A program made the translations under genes and the position numbers. This document shows, piece by piece, positions 41,981-54,085 of a DNA stretch of 64,000 bases (the stretch's first letter is position 1; each line of letters begins with the position of its first letter). This DNA comes from Hippopus hippopus (Eukaryota > Mollusca > Bivalvia > Cardiida > Cardiidae), in the NCBI GenBank assembly GCA_946811185.2, contig OX328110.1, forward strand, positions 13,806,516-13,870,515, written 5' to 3'. The notes below the pieces were generated by a model that saw nothing but the letters and a program-made list of their open reading frames with translations, did no database searches and was not told the origin of the DNA.

Positions 41981-42181
41981 TTAACCCTTTTGGGCACATA
42001 CCTGAGTTTTAACGACCCTTCAAAAGAAGTAATTTGAAAACAATTGGGCAAAGGACAAAGTGTAACCAGGATTTTCTCCTTTTTCGATGATGTTTTATAC
42101 CCTCAGAAAGACAATTTTCATTGTTTAAGACACTTTTTATTTTGACAAGTCTTAAAATTCTATCATTTGGTTAAGAGTTAA
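41981..42181 (-). mobile_element. Family A MITE, shortened
   Basis: TTAACCCTTTTGGGCACATA to TTTGGTTAAGAGTTAA; left arm of the palindrome largely deleted. Confidence 0.6.
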
Positions 42182-42672
42182 AATTAAAATCCTCATTTTG
42201 TTTTTGATAATTCTGTCAAAGGTCTATGTCTTTTCAAATACAAATCACATCATTTGAACTAAAAGAAAAACAAACTTTGTACCCAAACTAAAAAATATAC
42301 ATTGCATACCATTCTTTTCCAGAGAAATAATATGTTTTTTGTACAGGTTAAAAGCAGTATACTTTGATGTATTTAAAAAAAAAGCAGTTTTAGTATAATG
42401 AAAAACAAAGGAAAAAGGTAGATCGTTTTTCTTTTTGTACATTTTTTCCATGTTGTTGAAAAAATTAATTTTTCCTGTCCAATGAGTTTTTTTTTTGTCC
42501 ATTGTGTTATTTGAAACAGTTTTTTGGTAGGTCTAAAAATTGTATAAGTACACTAAAAGGGTTTTGTCACCATTAATGCCAAGTAGTGCTATTACTGTCA
42601 AGTAAATCAGGGTTCAAAATGGAAGACTTGACCTGTAACATCAGTGCCTGTAGTATGTTCTTGTTATTCTAT

Positions 42673-42890
42673 TTAACTCTTTACTGCATGGGAAAAATAT
42701 AAGACTCGTCCAAATTGAAAGCAATTTTAGATGACAAATGTGACACAAATGATGAATTATGTCTTTAATGGTGTAGAAAACATGGTGGGAAAAGGAGAAA
42801 ATGCTGGTTACCAGCATTTTCTCCTTTTCCCACCATGTTTTCAAAAGGCTTCTTCCTCAGGGTCGTTGGCATTGTGTGGTAAAGGATTAA
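42673..42890 (+). mobile_element. Family A MITE with a near-perfect palindrome
   Basis: TTAACTCTTTACTGCATGGG to GTGGTAAAGGATTAA. Arms AAAACATGGTGGGAAAAGG and CCTTTTCCCACCATGTTTT carry the same variant base pair (CATGGTGGG/CCCACCATG), so the palindrome changed on both sides together. Confidence 0.78.
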
Positions 42891-43086
42891 CCCTTACCAG
42901 AGAATCACGACTTTTAATGACCTTTGGGAAGAAGGCTTTTGAGAACATTGTTGGAAAATGAGAAAATACTGGTAACTAGCATTTTCTCCTTTTCCCATGA
43001 TGTTTTCTACTCTTTTAGAAACAATTGAGCCACATTTACATTTGATTTGGACAAGTCCATGATTTTGTCGTTTGGTTAAGAGTTAA
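42887..43086 (-). mobile_element. Family A MITE sharing TTAA with its neighbour
   Basis: TTAACCCTTACCAGAGAATC to TTTGGTTAAGAGTTAA; palindrome tip CTGGTAACTAGC. Confidence 0.68.
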
Positions 43087-43319
43087 TAAGAGGGAGACTT
43101 GCTTTCATCCCATTGATATCTGGTTCACTGAATTTGTCTCCTTTTGATGACATGGGGATTTTGGACTTTCCTTCAAGAAGTTTGGTTTTCAAAAGTTAGA
43201 CAACAAAGTTAATGTGAAGAGCCAGTTGTTACATGTAGCAAGACAAAAAAAAGAAGGGTTTTGCAAGGTTACTTACCTTTGTATGCATTTTGTTACCTAG
43301 CCATTTCTATCCTGTCATG

Positions 43320-43607
43320 CCCTTTTAATACACCCGGAGGGATCTGTTGTGCTATACCCTGTTGGTAATTTCGGGTCTGCTCCATTTCTCTTGGACCCCT
43401 GGTCTGATTTTGAAAATATTTAAGATGTGTGAGCATCTTGATGAGACAATGTACCAAGCAGAAGTTTCAGGTCTCAAAGGTCAAGGTCACAAGGGCTCTG
43501 AGGTGTCTTGCCTGAGGACACTCCCATGAAAAACCCAATGGATCCAATGAGGCCTCGAACCCAGGGCCTACAGGTCACTTTTCCACCGAGCCACGAAGGA
43601 CCCACAC
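43320..43607 (-). mobile_element. Second type of tRNA-derived SINE
   Basis: Minus strand: CGTGGCTCGGTGGAAAAGTG (A box region, 43582-43592) and CCTGGGTTCGAGGCC (B box, 43551-43562), followed by GACCTTGACCTTTGAGACC and CATCTTAAATATTTTCAAAA. Its body differs from the other SINE. The 3' end is not clear. Confidence 0.65.
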
Positions 43608-43728
43608 CGTCAAAGAAGACTGCTTTTAATCCTTTTCTTAACAGTTCCAAGTTTCATGACCCAGGAGAAAAATACTCTTGAAAACATTTAGGAAAAAAAA
43701 ATGGAAAGTGCTGGTAACTAGTGTTCTA

Positions 43729-44749
43729 CGAGGGCAATTCAAAAATAACGTAGACAATCCATATTACCTAGCTGTTTAACATGATCTTTTCATGACTATC
43801 TAATACAATGTAGCCAAACATTTTTACAGCTTGGTTCTAAAATATCTCGGACATCGGTTCCCTGGTTGTCTAGATACACCATGTTATGCTACATTACCAT
43901 AGTGACCACGGCGCAGTATAACTTACGTCGCCCGACGTTATCAACATCATTTCGGAAGACTCACCCTACAGCTGTAACAAATTCTCACCCTTGCACTCTA
44001 TACTATGTCTGTAACTGTGGATCCATCCCTGGAAAAGTTTTTTTTTTTTCCAATTCTTTTCGTTCCCAGCTAATATGATTCTGGTTTCATACTTCAATTC
44101 CTCTGTTGCATTCATAACATTGCTGATGCTACTGATAAGTTTCTTGTCAAGTTTTGGCTTTCATTACTGGCCTATATCATCCTCTACAGATGTTCTTCCC
44201 TCTGAAATGTCAATGTCGCTCGTAAAGTAAGGCTCGGCACACCTTGGCTTAAGCTCTGCTTTTTCCAGTATCTCTCTCATCTCAGTTTGTGTTTTTCGGA
44301 GTACAACACAGAACTTTATCATCAGACATTGCTCCATGGCTTCGGACAATGTCATGTTTTTTCTCCGAAACAAATCTGGTTGCTTTGGTTAACAAATAGT
44401 TTTAAAATAACGCTTGCGAATTTGACGTTGAAATTCCACACAAACAGTGATGTAAGATCATGCTAAATGTATGTACAGTTTTACAATGTTTTGCCACTGT
44501 ATATTAATAGATATGAGCTCAGTCATGCGATCTAAAAATTCAGACGTCGAAATTCTGTGGGTTGCGCCGTGTGTCTAGACTTCCGTTGCTATAACAGCCA
44601 TAGTTTTGAGTAAAATGTAAGGATATCATAACCATGTTAATAACTGAACTGGAGTTAAGTTGCACCTTATCCATACCAATTTTTATAAATTTCCATCGAG
44701 CCTAAGTGTAAATATCAGCAGTGTCTACGTATTTTTTGAATGGCCCTCG
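43729..44749 (-). mobile_element. Deleted mariner-type element (1021 bp)
   Basis: Ends CGAGGGCAATTCAAAAATA and TATTTTTTGAATGGCCCTCG (one mismatch in the first part) with TA on both sides (43727-43728 and 44750-44751). Too short for a full transposase. Confidence 0.8.
44164..44373 (-). pseudogene. Remnant of a mariner transposase N-terminus
   Basis: Reads MEQCLMIKFCVVLRKTQTEM then REILEKA, resembling the N-terminal region of mariner transposases (MEQR-x-IKF pattern), followed by unrelated sequence. No catalytic motifs remain. Confidence 0.6.
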
Positions 44750-44751
44750 TA

Positions 44752-46588
44752 AAATGTTCTAGTGGATAAAGTGTTTCAAACTCTTGAAGAAGGCAGCAGC
44801 CGAAATATTGAACATTAAAGTGTTATTTTTCATAGTGTTTTAATTATTCCCGAAAGAATTCAGTGTCATTGTGCTGGTAACTAGTATTTGTTTCTTTTCC
44901 TACAATGTTTTCCACCCTTTCACATTACAGGTCTATCATTTTAGCCATATTTAATTTGTCTGCTAATGCTTTCAATTTGCACAAATTTAAAATTTTATTA
45001 TCTAGTAAAGAGTAAAAAGCTGGTGGTTGGGTGGGGTTCGGGGGGAGGTGTCCCACAATATTTTCCATTGATACATTAACTCTACCATACACACAATTTA
45101 TGACAAATTAAATTAGGCTCGTATAAGATTTGTCTCAGAAGGGGTAAGCAACACTCTCTCCTTTTCCAATAATGTTGTCAAAAGCTCTGTTCCCCAGTGG
45201 AATTATTTGGTAAAGAGTTAACCCTTTACCGCACAATGCCGACTTTTAACTACCCTGGGAAAGAAGCTTTTTGAAAACATTGTGGGAAAAGGGGAAAATG
45301 CTGGTAACCAGCATTTTCTCCTTTTCCCTCAATGTTTTTTTAACCTATCAAAGAAATATTGCACCATTTGAGCCACATCGAAATTGTCATCTGCAAATGC
45401 GTTCAATTTGGACAAGGCTAACATTTTGTCGTCTGGTAAAGGGCTAAATGCTCATTCTCAGTAATAAGGAACTCTTTGGGTGCGATATCTGGTCAAAAGT
45501 CAACATGAGAAAAGCCGATTCCTGATAATTGCATGTTATGAATCTATTATCTGAGCTTAATTTAGCACAAGCTGCGTTGCATCAAAACTTCCTGAACCAA
45601 AACATACAAAGCAGACATGACATGGTGCAAACTAAGTGATTTCTACGTTACTGTTGGAGTGTGTTAAATCTGTCGTCAGTTAAGGAATCAAGTAAATGTC
45701 TTTTGAGATATTCAACTTTTCATAAATTACCAAAATAGTTTCAAAATTATTTCGATCGATCTTTGGGTAATTTTAAAGTACCTGTATATGCCCTCACAGA
45801 CTGATTACAGTTGTCAAAAACAATGTTCAGAAGTAGTTTTCATTAACATGCAGAGATATTGAGCTTCACATTCCGTTGAATTGTTAATGGTGGTCTTTAA
45901 AGGAGATCCCTTAACATTTTTGTAAACCAGGAAACAGTACGTATAAAATAGAACATGAAATGAAATATTATCAACTTTGAGTCCACAAGCAGATAATTTA
46001 ACTCATAGAAATGGTAATGTAAGTATCGAATTATATGAATATTGTCTAAAGTACTTGTACAAACACCCAAGTGGTCAAATAAATGTCCAGAACGAATAAG
46101 CAGTATGCATACCAAACTGAAATGACAAGACTCGACAATAGTGTGATATTTCTCCACCTGAAAATAGGACATTCTATACTTCAACGTGATGCAAAAATTT
46201 GACGTTTACTTGCAGCGTGAATGCTTATAGGGTTTATTATCTTTGGAGCTGAAACTTCACAATTTTAATGTCGCATTATGCATATTGTACGTGCTAAAGT
46301 TTTCTACATAGGAACAAATATGATCTTATATCTTAGGGTACTGATTTCCAACATACTATATTGTTAAACATGGTTGAGAAGGTAAAGTAGGTATACTATC
46401 CAGCGATGTTTTTTTTCCGCGGATCAAATTTAGCTGGTCATTTTCATGGTTAAGTTTGCTTCCTTCTATTTTATGCTCTTCTTCAGGTAGATCTATCATC
46501 TTAAGAGTATCCACTCTTAATTCCCTGAAATTACTTTGATTGTCTTTGTCTTAGCTCCTTCTCTAATGCATCATTTGAATTTAGAACA
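44752..46588. other. Intergenic stretch, two family A copies, otherwise no gene seen
   Basis: A degenerate family A copy lies at about 45058-45221 and a better one at 45218-45447, sharing a TTAA. A family A tail fragment is at about 44875-45017. From 45450 to 46588 I see AT-rich sequence without exons or repeats shared elsewhere in the window. Confidence 0.6.
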
Positions 46589-46879
46589 ACAAGAGGGCCA
46601 TGATGGCCCTGTATCACTCCACTGGCTTTTTAGCTCACCTGAGCACGAAGTGCTCAAGGTGAGCTTTTGTGATTGCCCAATGTCCGTCGTGCGTCGTCCA
46701 CAATTTCTTTAAACATCTTCTCCTCCTAAACCACTGGGCCAATCTTGATGAAACTTGGCAGGGATGTTCCTTGGGTGAAGCTCTACCAAAGTTGTTCAAG
46801 AGATTGAATTCCACCCATAACTCTGGTTGCCATGGCAACCAAAAGGAAAAAAATAGCAAAATCTTTGAAAATCTTCTCC

Positions 46880-47755
46880 TAGAGGGCGTAGAGCTTTGAT
46901 ATTTGGTATGTAGCATCTCCTAGTAGACCTCTACCAAGTTTGTTCATATGATGCCCCTGGGGTCAAAACTGGCCCCGCCCCGGGGGTCACAAGTTCGAAC
47001 ATAGGAACAAAGAAGGAAAACTTTCAAATTCTTCTTCTCTGAAACTGGAAGGCATAGAGCTTTGATATTTGGTATGTAACTAGTGCTAGTGTACCTCTAC
47101 CAAGTTTGTTCATATGATGCCTCTGGGGCCAAAACTGGCCCCGCCCCGGGGGTCACAAGTTCAAACATAGGAACAAAAAAGGGAAAACTTTAAAATTCTT
47201 CTTCTTTGAAACTGGAAGGCCCAGAGCTTTGATATTTGGTGTGTAACATCTGCTAGTGGGTCTCTATCAAGTGTGTTCATACGATGCCCCTGGGGTCAAA
47301 ACTGACCCCGCCCCGGGGGTCACAAGTTTAAACATAGGAACAAAGAAGGAAAACTTTAAAATTCTTCTTCTTTGAAACTGGTAGTCATAGAGCTTTGATA
47401 TTTGGTATGTAGCATCTCCTAGTGGACCTCTACCAAGTTTGTTCATACGATGCCCCTGGGGTCAAAACTGGCCCCGCCCTGGGGGTCACAAGTAAGAACA
47501 AAGAAGGAAAATTTTAAAATTCTTCTTCTCTAAAACTGGAAGGTGTAGAGCTTTAATATTTGGTATGTAGCATCTCCCAGTGGACCTCTACCAAGTTTTT
47601 TCATATGATGCCCCTGGGGTCAAAACTGGCCCTGCCCCAGGGGTCACAAGTTTGAACATACGAACAAAAAAGGGAAAACTTTAAAATTCTTCTTCTGTGA
47701 AACTGGAAAGCTTGGAGCTTTGATATTTGGTATGTAGTGAACCTGTTCTAAGTTT
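46880..47755. repeat. Tandem array, about 166-bp unit, six copies
   Basis: GAGCTTTGATATTTGGTATG or close variants start at 46891, 47057, 47224, 47390, 47548 and 47715. Each unit has the GC-rich block GCCCCGCCCCGGGGGTCACA. Confidence 0.88.
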
Positions 47756-47759
47756 GTTA

Positions 47760-50050
47760 GCCCACCTGAGCACAACATGTTCTGTGAGTTCAAAATTGGG
47801 TCACCTGGGGTCATAAACTAGGTCACTAAGTCAAATTAAAGAAATACCTTGTGGGCACTCTAAAGGCTACATTTATTGCTCAAATGACCTGAAATTTGGT
47901 CAGAATGTTTGTCTTGATGAAATCTTGGATGAGTTTGGATTTAATTCACCTGGGATCATAAACTAGGTCACTAGGTCAAATTAAAGAAATACCTGTAGGG
48001 CACTCTAGAGGCCACATTTTTTGCTCAATTGAATTGAAAATTGGTCAGAATGTTTGTCTTGATAAAATCTCACATGAATCTGAATTTGGGTCAACTGGGA
48101 TCATAAACTAGGTAACTAGGTCAAATTGAAGAAATACCTTTAGGGCACTGTAGAGGCCACATTTATTGTTCAATTGACTTGAAAATTGGTCAGAATGTTT
48201 CTCTTGATAAAATCTAAGATGAGTTCAAAATTGGGTCACCTGGGGTCATAATCTACGTCACTAGGTCAAATTAAAGAAATACCTTTAGGGCACTCTAGAG
48301 GCCACATTTCTTGCTCACTTGACTTGAAAATTGGTCAGAATGTTTGTCTAGATGAAATCTCGTGTGAGTTTGGATTTGGGTCACCTGGGATCATAAACTA
48401 GGTCACTAGGTCAAATTAAAGAAATACCTTGTGGGCACTCTAACGGCCACATTTTTTGCTCAATTGACTTGAAAATTGGTCAGAATGTTTTTCTTGATAA
48501 AATCTCACATGAATCTGAGTTTGGGTCAACTCAGGTCATAAACTAGGACACTAGGTCAAATTAAAGAAACACCTGTAGGGCACTCTAGAGGCCACATTTT
48601 TGGCTCAATTGACTTGAAAAGTGGTCATAATATTTGTCTTGATGAAATCTTACATGAGTCTGAATTTGGGTCAACTAGGGTCATAAACTAGGTCACTATG
48701 TCAAATTAAAGAAATACCTTTAGGGCACTCTAGAGGCCACATTTATTGTTCAACTTATTTCAAAATCGGTCAAAATGTTTGTCTTGATAAAATCTAAGAT
48801 GACTTCAAAATTGGGTCACCTGGGGTCATAATCTAGGTCACTAGGTCAAATTAAAGAAATACCTCTACGGCACTCTAGATGCCACATATTTTGCTCAATC
48901 AACTTGACAATTGGTCAGAATGTTTGTCTTTATGAAATCTTGGATGAGTTTGGATTTGGGTCACCTGGGATCATAAACTAGGTCACTAGGTCAAATTAAA
49001 GAAATACCTTTAGGGCACTCTAGAGGCAACATTTATTTCTCAATTGACTTGAAAATTGGTCAGAATGTTTGTTTTGATTAAATCTCGCTTGAGTCTGAAT
49101 TTGGGTCAACTGGGCTCAAATACTAGGTCACTAGGTCAAATTAAAGAAATACCTTAGGGGCACTCTAGAGGCCACATTTTTAGCTCAATTGACTTGAAAA
49201 TTGGCCAGAATATTTGTCTTGATCAAATCTTACATGAGTTTGAATTTGGGTCAACTCGGGTCATAAACTAGATCACTAGGTCAAATTAAAGAAATACTTT
49301 TAGGGCACTCTAGAGGCCACATTTATTGCTCAATTGACTTGAAAATTGGTCAGAATGTTTGTCTTAATGAAATCTCGGATGAGTTTGGATTTGGGTCATC
49401 TGGGATCATAAACTAGGTCAAATTAAAGAAATACCTTTAGGGCACTCTAGAGTCCACAATTTTTGCTCAATTGACTTGAAAATTGGTCAGAATGTTTGTC
49501 TTGATTAAATCTCACATGAGTCTGAATTCAGGTCAACTGGGCTGATAAACTAGGTCACTAGGTCAAATTAAAGAAATACCTTTAGGACACTCTAGAGGCC
49601 ACATTTCTTGCTCAATTGATTTGAAATTGGTCAGACTGTTTCTCTTGATGAAATCTAAGATGAGTTCAAAATTGGGTCACCTGGGGTCATAATCTAGGTC
49701 ACTAGGTTAAATTAAAGAAATACCTTTAGGGCACTCTAGAGGCCACATTTCTTGCTCAATTGACTTGAAAATTGATCAGAATGTTTGTCTTTATGAAATA
49801 TTGGATGAGTTTGAAATTGGGTCACCTGGGATCATAAACTAGGTCACTAGGTCAAATTAAAGAAATACCTTTAGGGCACTCTAGAGGCCACATTTATTTC
49901 TCAATTAACTTGAAAACTGTTCAGAATGTTTGTCTTGATAAATATTTTGATGAGTTCTAAATTTGGTCACGTATGGTGATAAAGTAGGTCACTATGTCAA
50001 CTTACGGAAATTTCTTGCGGATGCTCTAGATGCCACATTTTAAGCTCAAT
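47760..50050. repeat. Tandem array, exact 145-bp unit, 16 copies
   Basis: GGTCACTAGGTCAAATTAAA or variants start at 47821, 47966, 48111, 48256, 48401, 48546, 48691, 48836, 48981, 49126, 49271, 49416, 49553, 49697, 49842 and 49987. Eleven successive spacings are exactly 145; one unit lost 8 bp (CTAGGTCA). Variant types such as AAAATTGGGTCACCTGGGGT recur at intervals of several units. Confidence 0.93.
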
Positions 50051-50146
50051 TGACCTGACAATTGGTCAGAAATTGAATTTTGCACGTGGAGTGAAATTTC
50101 GCCTGTTGACTCGGGTGAGCAATCCAGGGCCATCATGGCCCTCTTG

Positions 50147-50350
50147 TTAACCCTTTACCACACAAATCGAAGTTTAATGACCCTGAAAGAGAAGGCTTTC
50201 AAAAACACCGTGAGAAAAGGACATGTTGTCAGCCAGTATTTTCTCCTTTTCCCACGTTTCCTAACCTATCAAAGACAGAAATAGTCATTTAAGCTACATT
50301 CAATTTGTCTTTTTGCAATGGCTTTAAAAGTGGGTATTTAGGTTTTTCAC
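50147..50350 (-). mobile_element. Family A MITE abutting the large element
   Basis: TTAACCCTTTACCACACAAA start at the very end of the 3.56 kb element; palindrome eroded (CATGTTGTCAGCCAGTATTT). Confidence 0.6.
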
Positions 50351-51369
50351 ATCTCACCAAATTGAAAAATATATATATCACAGAAATTTATATGAAATAA
50401 CAATACAAATCATCAATAATTAAGAATCATAAAATAACAAAAAAAAAATTTTTTTTTGATGGTGTTCCCTTAAAAGGCTACGTAGCCTCTTAAGGTATTT
50501 TTAGATTTCGCGCCAGAAATCAAAAAAGCATTGTGGGAATGTCAAGTGACTGGCACGTGACTAATGACGCTTAAATTCCATAACATAACAAGCATGTAAT
50601 TATTTTCTATGTCTTCTTCGGACGCTATGTTTGAAGCTTTGTCTGTGTATTTCCGGTATGTAAATGAACGAGTTGCTCATGTAAAAATAGACCGTGTTTC
50701 CCGTCGGTGACGACCTGGGCCGTAGTAAATCTCTAATTTCTCTTGTTGTCGGATGGTTTTTGACTACTGGCGTTTTATGAATGAAAATTAAAAGGTTTTT
50801 GGAGTATAAGGATGATTTTTTTGTATTTTTGTAAAATTTTCGTCCCAAAATCTGAAGGGCCACCTTTAAACTTGGTACAGTAAAAAAAAATTTGTCATTT
50901 TTTAAAGAGTAAAATTAACGTATCATGCACTTAATTGGCACTGACAGAGACATACAGCATAAAAAGTCTGTATGGTAATAAACTTACTTTGAAAACATAA
51001 CCTCCACCCCGCTGGCCAAACAAAAACAGTCATATCTTTTTAAATGCAAAGATAATGTCAGCGAATACAAGCAGGTTTATTCATTAGCATGAAAGGTAAA
51101 GTTCTGAAAAAATTTGAGTGATGGATACCTTACTTTAAATTAATCATTCCATACAAGTGAGCATAACCATTAGCATTAAAATAAATCACTCTCCCTTAAA
51201 ACAGAACATTTCCTCTCCAAAAAACTTGAATACCAAACTCCAGTAATGTATAAGTGTAGTATGATAATCAAGGGAGGTAAATAGTAACAAACGTTATCTT
51301 GTATAACAGGAGTTATTTCCCTTGATTACTATTTTAAATTACAGTCATTATATGCCAATGTTAAACCTG
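50351..51369. other. Intergenic, no gene seen
   Basis: AT-rich. Contains CTTAAAAGGCTACGTAGCCT then CTTAAG near 50470, a small near-perfect inverted repeat around GGCTACGTAGCC. No exons or tRNA-like sequences recognised. Confidence 0.5.
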
Positions 51370-51757
51370 CGATCTCCGGGGCAGAGCCAATTTTGACCCC
51401 AGGGCTATAATATGAAGGAATTTGATAGAGGTCCATTAGATAAAGCTACATGCCAAATTTGGTAGCCCTGGGCCTAATGGTTTCAGACAAGAAGATTTTC
51501 AAAGATGTTCAATATTTTTCAGTTTTGTTGCCATGGCAACCAGAGTTTTTGAAGGAATCAAATTCTTTCAAGAAATTCTAAAGAGGACCATGGCAGGATC
51601 ATTTCTGTGAAGTTTCATCAAATTTGGATGGGTAGTTTCAGAGAAGAAGTTTGAAAAAAAAGTTAATGCATGCACGCATGGACGGACGCATGCACGCACG
51701 CACGACGGACACCGGGCCATGACATAAGCCCGCTGGCCTTTGGCCAGTGGAGCTGAA
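51370..51757 (+). mobile_element. Dispersed repeat ending GGCCAGTGGAGCT, copy 1
   Basis: Blocks TTTTGACCCCAGGGCTATAA, GTTTTGTTGCCATGGCAACC and CATTTCTGTGAAGTTTCATC, then a GCATGCACGCACGGAC-type run and GCTGGCCTTTGGCCAGTGGA. The second copy is at about 60740-61280. No coding capacity. Confidence 0.75.
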
Positions 51758-53690
51758 AATCATTTATAAAGTCTCTTACCAGTTCTTACTTTCAAACACA
51801 TGTCCACCAAATATATATTTTCTCATTTCTATCTTTGTGTTTCTAGTTGCTTGAATAAATTATTTCCTACCGCCCTTTGTTTTGTAGATATTTATTGTTG
51901 AGCTTTGCTTTGTTACATCCTCGATAGTCCTGTATAGATTTCAGCTCCTGCTTTTCCCATCTAAACTGGAGAAGCATAGATCACATAAATACAAGCAATA
52001 ACTACCTCACTGTTTGTAATAGCAAATTTAGTTTGGTTCATATCTTTCAACAGGACTTCGATGGCGATACCAATACTGCGAATAATGACTTCTTTTTTTC
52101 CCCAAAAGTTCACACAATCAACAGAGTGGCAAGTTAGCAACCAAGATTTCTTTTATCAAAAAAACTAAAACTCCGTCCTTAGTTCTACGAGACATTTCAT
52201 ATCTAACGTCTTCACAAATCCTGTTTAAGTTATGTGTGATTTATCAAATATTATAGGCTCATGTGATAAACTAGACATCCTACTTTCACCTGAAATACCG
52301 AATATGAACAATTAACAAAATTTGAAATTACACTGTGAAGTAAAATTTGTTAATACCTACATTACCTACCAGTAACGTAGGTATGCATATTTCAGAGGCC
52401 ATGTCACATTTTAATGATGGCGAAATGGACATCTTTAAAAACATTTAACAATACAAAATCGATTAAATAGTACTATACTCAATACCTATAGGATTAATAG
52501 AATAAATCAAAGTGTCTTGCCCCCGTGATTAAGTAACAGGTGAAAAAACAATTCACTTCAAACAAAATACATATTACATGTGCAAATATAGCCACCATGC
52601 TGTTTTTACAAATGGGTACTACATATCCAACGATGTCATGGATAAAATTGATGTCAGAAGTGGCTGAATGTTTCACATCAGCTCTTTTAGTAACGTAATG
52701 GTAACGTAGGTATCAGTAACCTAGGTATTTTCATTATATATTTCATCAGTTTATTAATAGGTCATAAAGTTTGTTCAAAATTTATTTTACTCAATAGTGG
52801 CCTAGATACAAGGGGTTGAAAGTACTACTTAAAACATATGAATGTGTAAGCTGATAAATGCTATAAGGTATGTAACGTAGATATCGCTAATTTTTATAAC
52901 CATTCTCCTTGATACATGTAGACACCGAGCAATTGAAATATACATGAAGGACATGGTTGAAAATCCATATATCATCAAAGTATACGTTCAATGATGTTTA
53001 GACAGTGAAAAAAGAATACCTGATTATCTATTACACAATATAGATTAAGATTTCTGGCAGCATAATGTAGGCATGCTGAATCTGGCAACAGACCATAAAT
53101 GCACTGGTGCTCTGCTATGTGCTATTTTTTATCAGTATGGATCTGCGAAATAATACATATTGATATCACTGACGAATTTAAGAATAATAGTGTCCGTATT
53201 TGCAACACATCAAGTAATGAGTTTGCCCCCAGAAACAGCATATCTGGCGTTGCGACAGGTAACATAGGCATTATTTTGTGTCTTTGAACTCGCACCTCAT
53301 GCAGCATTACAGTAGGAACTGGTTTGTAAGTGTTTACATTTAACGGACTACACTCCCTGTTCCATTATTGTTAGTCATTACCACTTAATTACTGTTTATA
53401 CTCAATGTAGAGGGCTGCGACATAGTTTAGTCTAAAATGTTCCCTATTGCTGAGAATGACCGTAAAGATTCAACGTTGAGTCACAAGTTTGTAAAAGTCA
53501 CAGACAGATCTTAATCTATTTGTTTTATTTCAATGTATATTGGAAAAACATGGATTAATATCACATTCACAAATAAAAAAACCAGATTTTGTTTGATTAA
53601 CAATTTTTTTTCTCAGTGACAAAAATTTTCAATAATGAAGTTTCATCTTTCATATTTGGTGGGTTTTAACTTTTCCCCTGCCTATTGTTT
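51758..53690. other. Intergenic, low-repeat stretch with a recurring GTAACGTAGGTAT motif
   Basis: No exons recognised. The motif GTAACGTAGGTAT or a close form occurs at about 52372, 52692-52722 (three times), 52872 and 53258. This is the longest part of the window without any of the amplified MITEs. Confidence 0.5.
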
Positions 53691-53699
53691 CCCAAATTC

Positions 53700-53860
53700 T
53701 TTTGAAGGACTGATGATAGTTACTGTAACAGGATTCATTCCTGTTTTACAGCTGTACATTATTTCGGCGATACTAATGTGAGAAAGCAGCTAGTGGTTTA
53801 GGAGGAATACAGTACAAAGTGCTGGTAAAAGAAAAGCATGGATAGGTGCACTGCCTGTAC
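53700..53860 (+). mobile_element. tRNA-derived SINE fragment (body)
   Basis: GGACTGATGATAGTTACTGT, GGATTCATTCCTGTTTTAC and AAAGCATGGATAGGTGCACT match the body of the 40081-40367 SINE. Head missing. Confidence 0.65.
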
Positions 53861-54085
53861 ATAAATGTGATTTACTATATCTATCTTTGAAATATCAAAA
53901 ACATGAATAATAAAAAAATATGTAATCTGAAAAGTGAATATCAATGTAATATGAGATCAAAATGTCACTGCAGACTGGTTCAATCTAAACCTTCACCACA
54001 GGCTCCTGTGTTGATGGATAGCGGGATGATTCTGGATAACGTTTAGAGCAGCAAAATAAACCAAACTGACATTTTCAATATGGAA

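Larger units (their letters stand above)
46589..50147. mobile_element. 3.56 kb element with perfect 22-bp inverted ends and two arrays
   Basis: The left end ACAAGAGGGCCATGATGGCC plus two bases is exactly repeated inverted at 50126-50147. After the left end comes GGCTTTTTAGCTCACCTGAG, then a 166-bp array (about 46890-47750) and a 145-bp array (about 47760-50050). No transposase, so non-autonomous. The structure resembles tandem-repeat-bearing MITEs described in bivalves (established class; exact family not assigned). Confidence 0.85.

Noticed and set aside
47760..50050. CRISPR array
   Set aside because: Regular spacing, but the entire 145-bp unit is repeated with no unique spacers, and the genome is eukaryotic.
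51660..51705. GCATGCACGCACG run as a Z-DNA or regulatory tract
   Set aside because: It is part of the dispersed GGCCAGTGGAGCT repeat and related short runs occur in many such copies, so no special role is implied.
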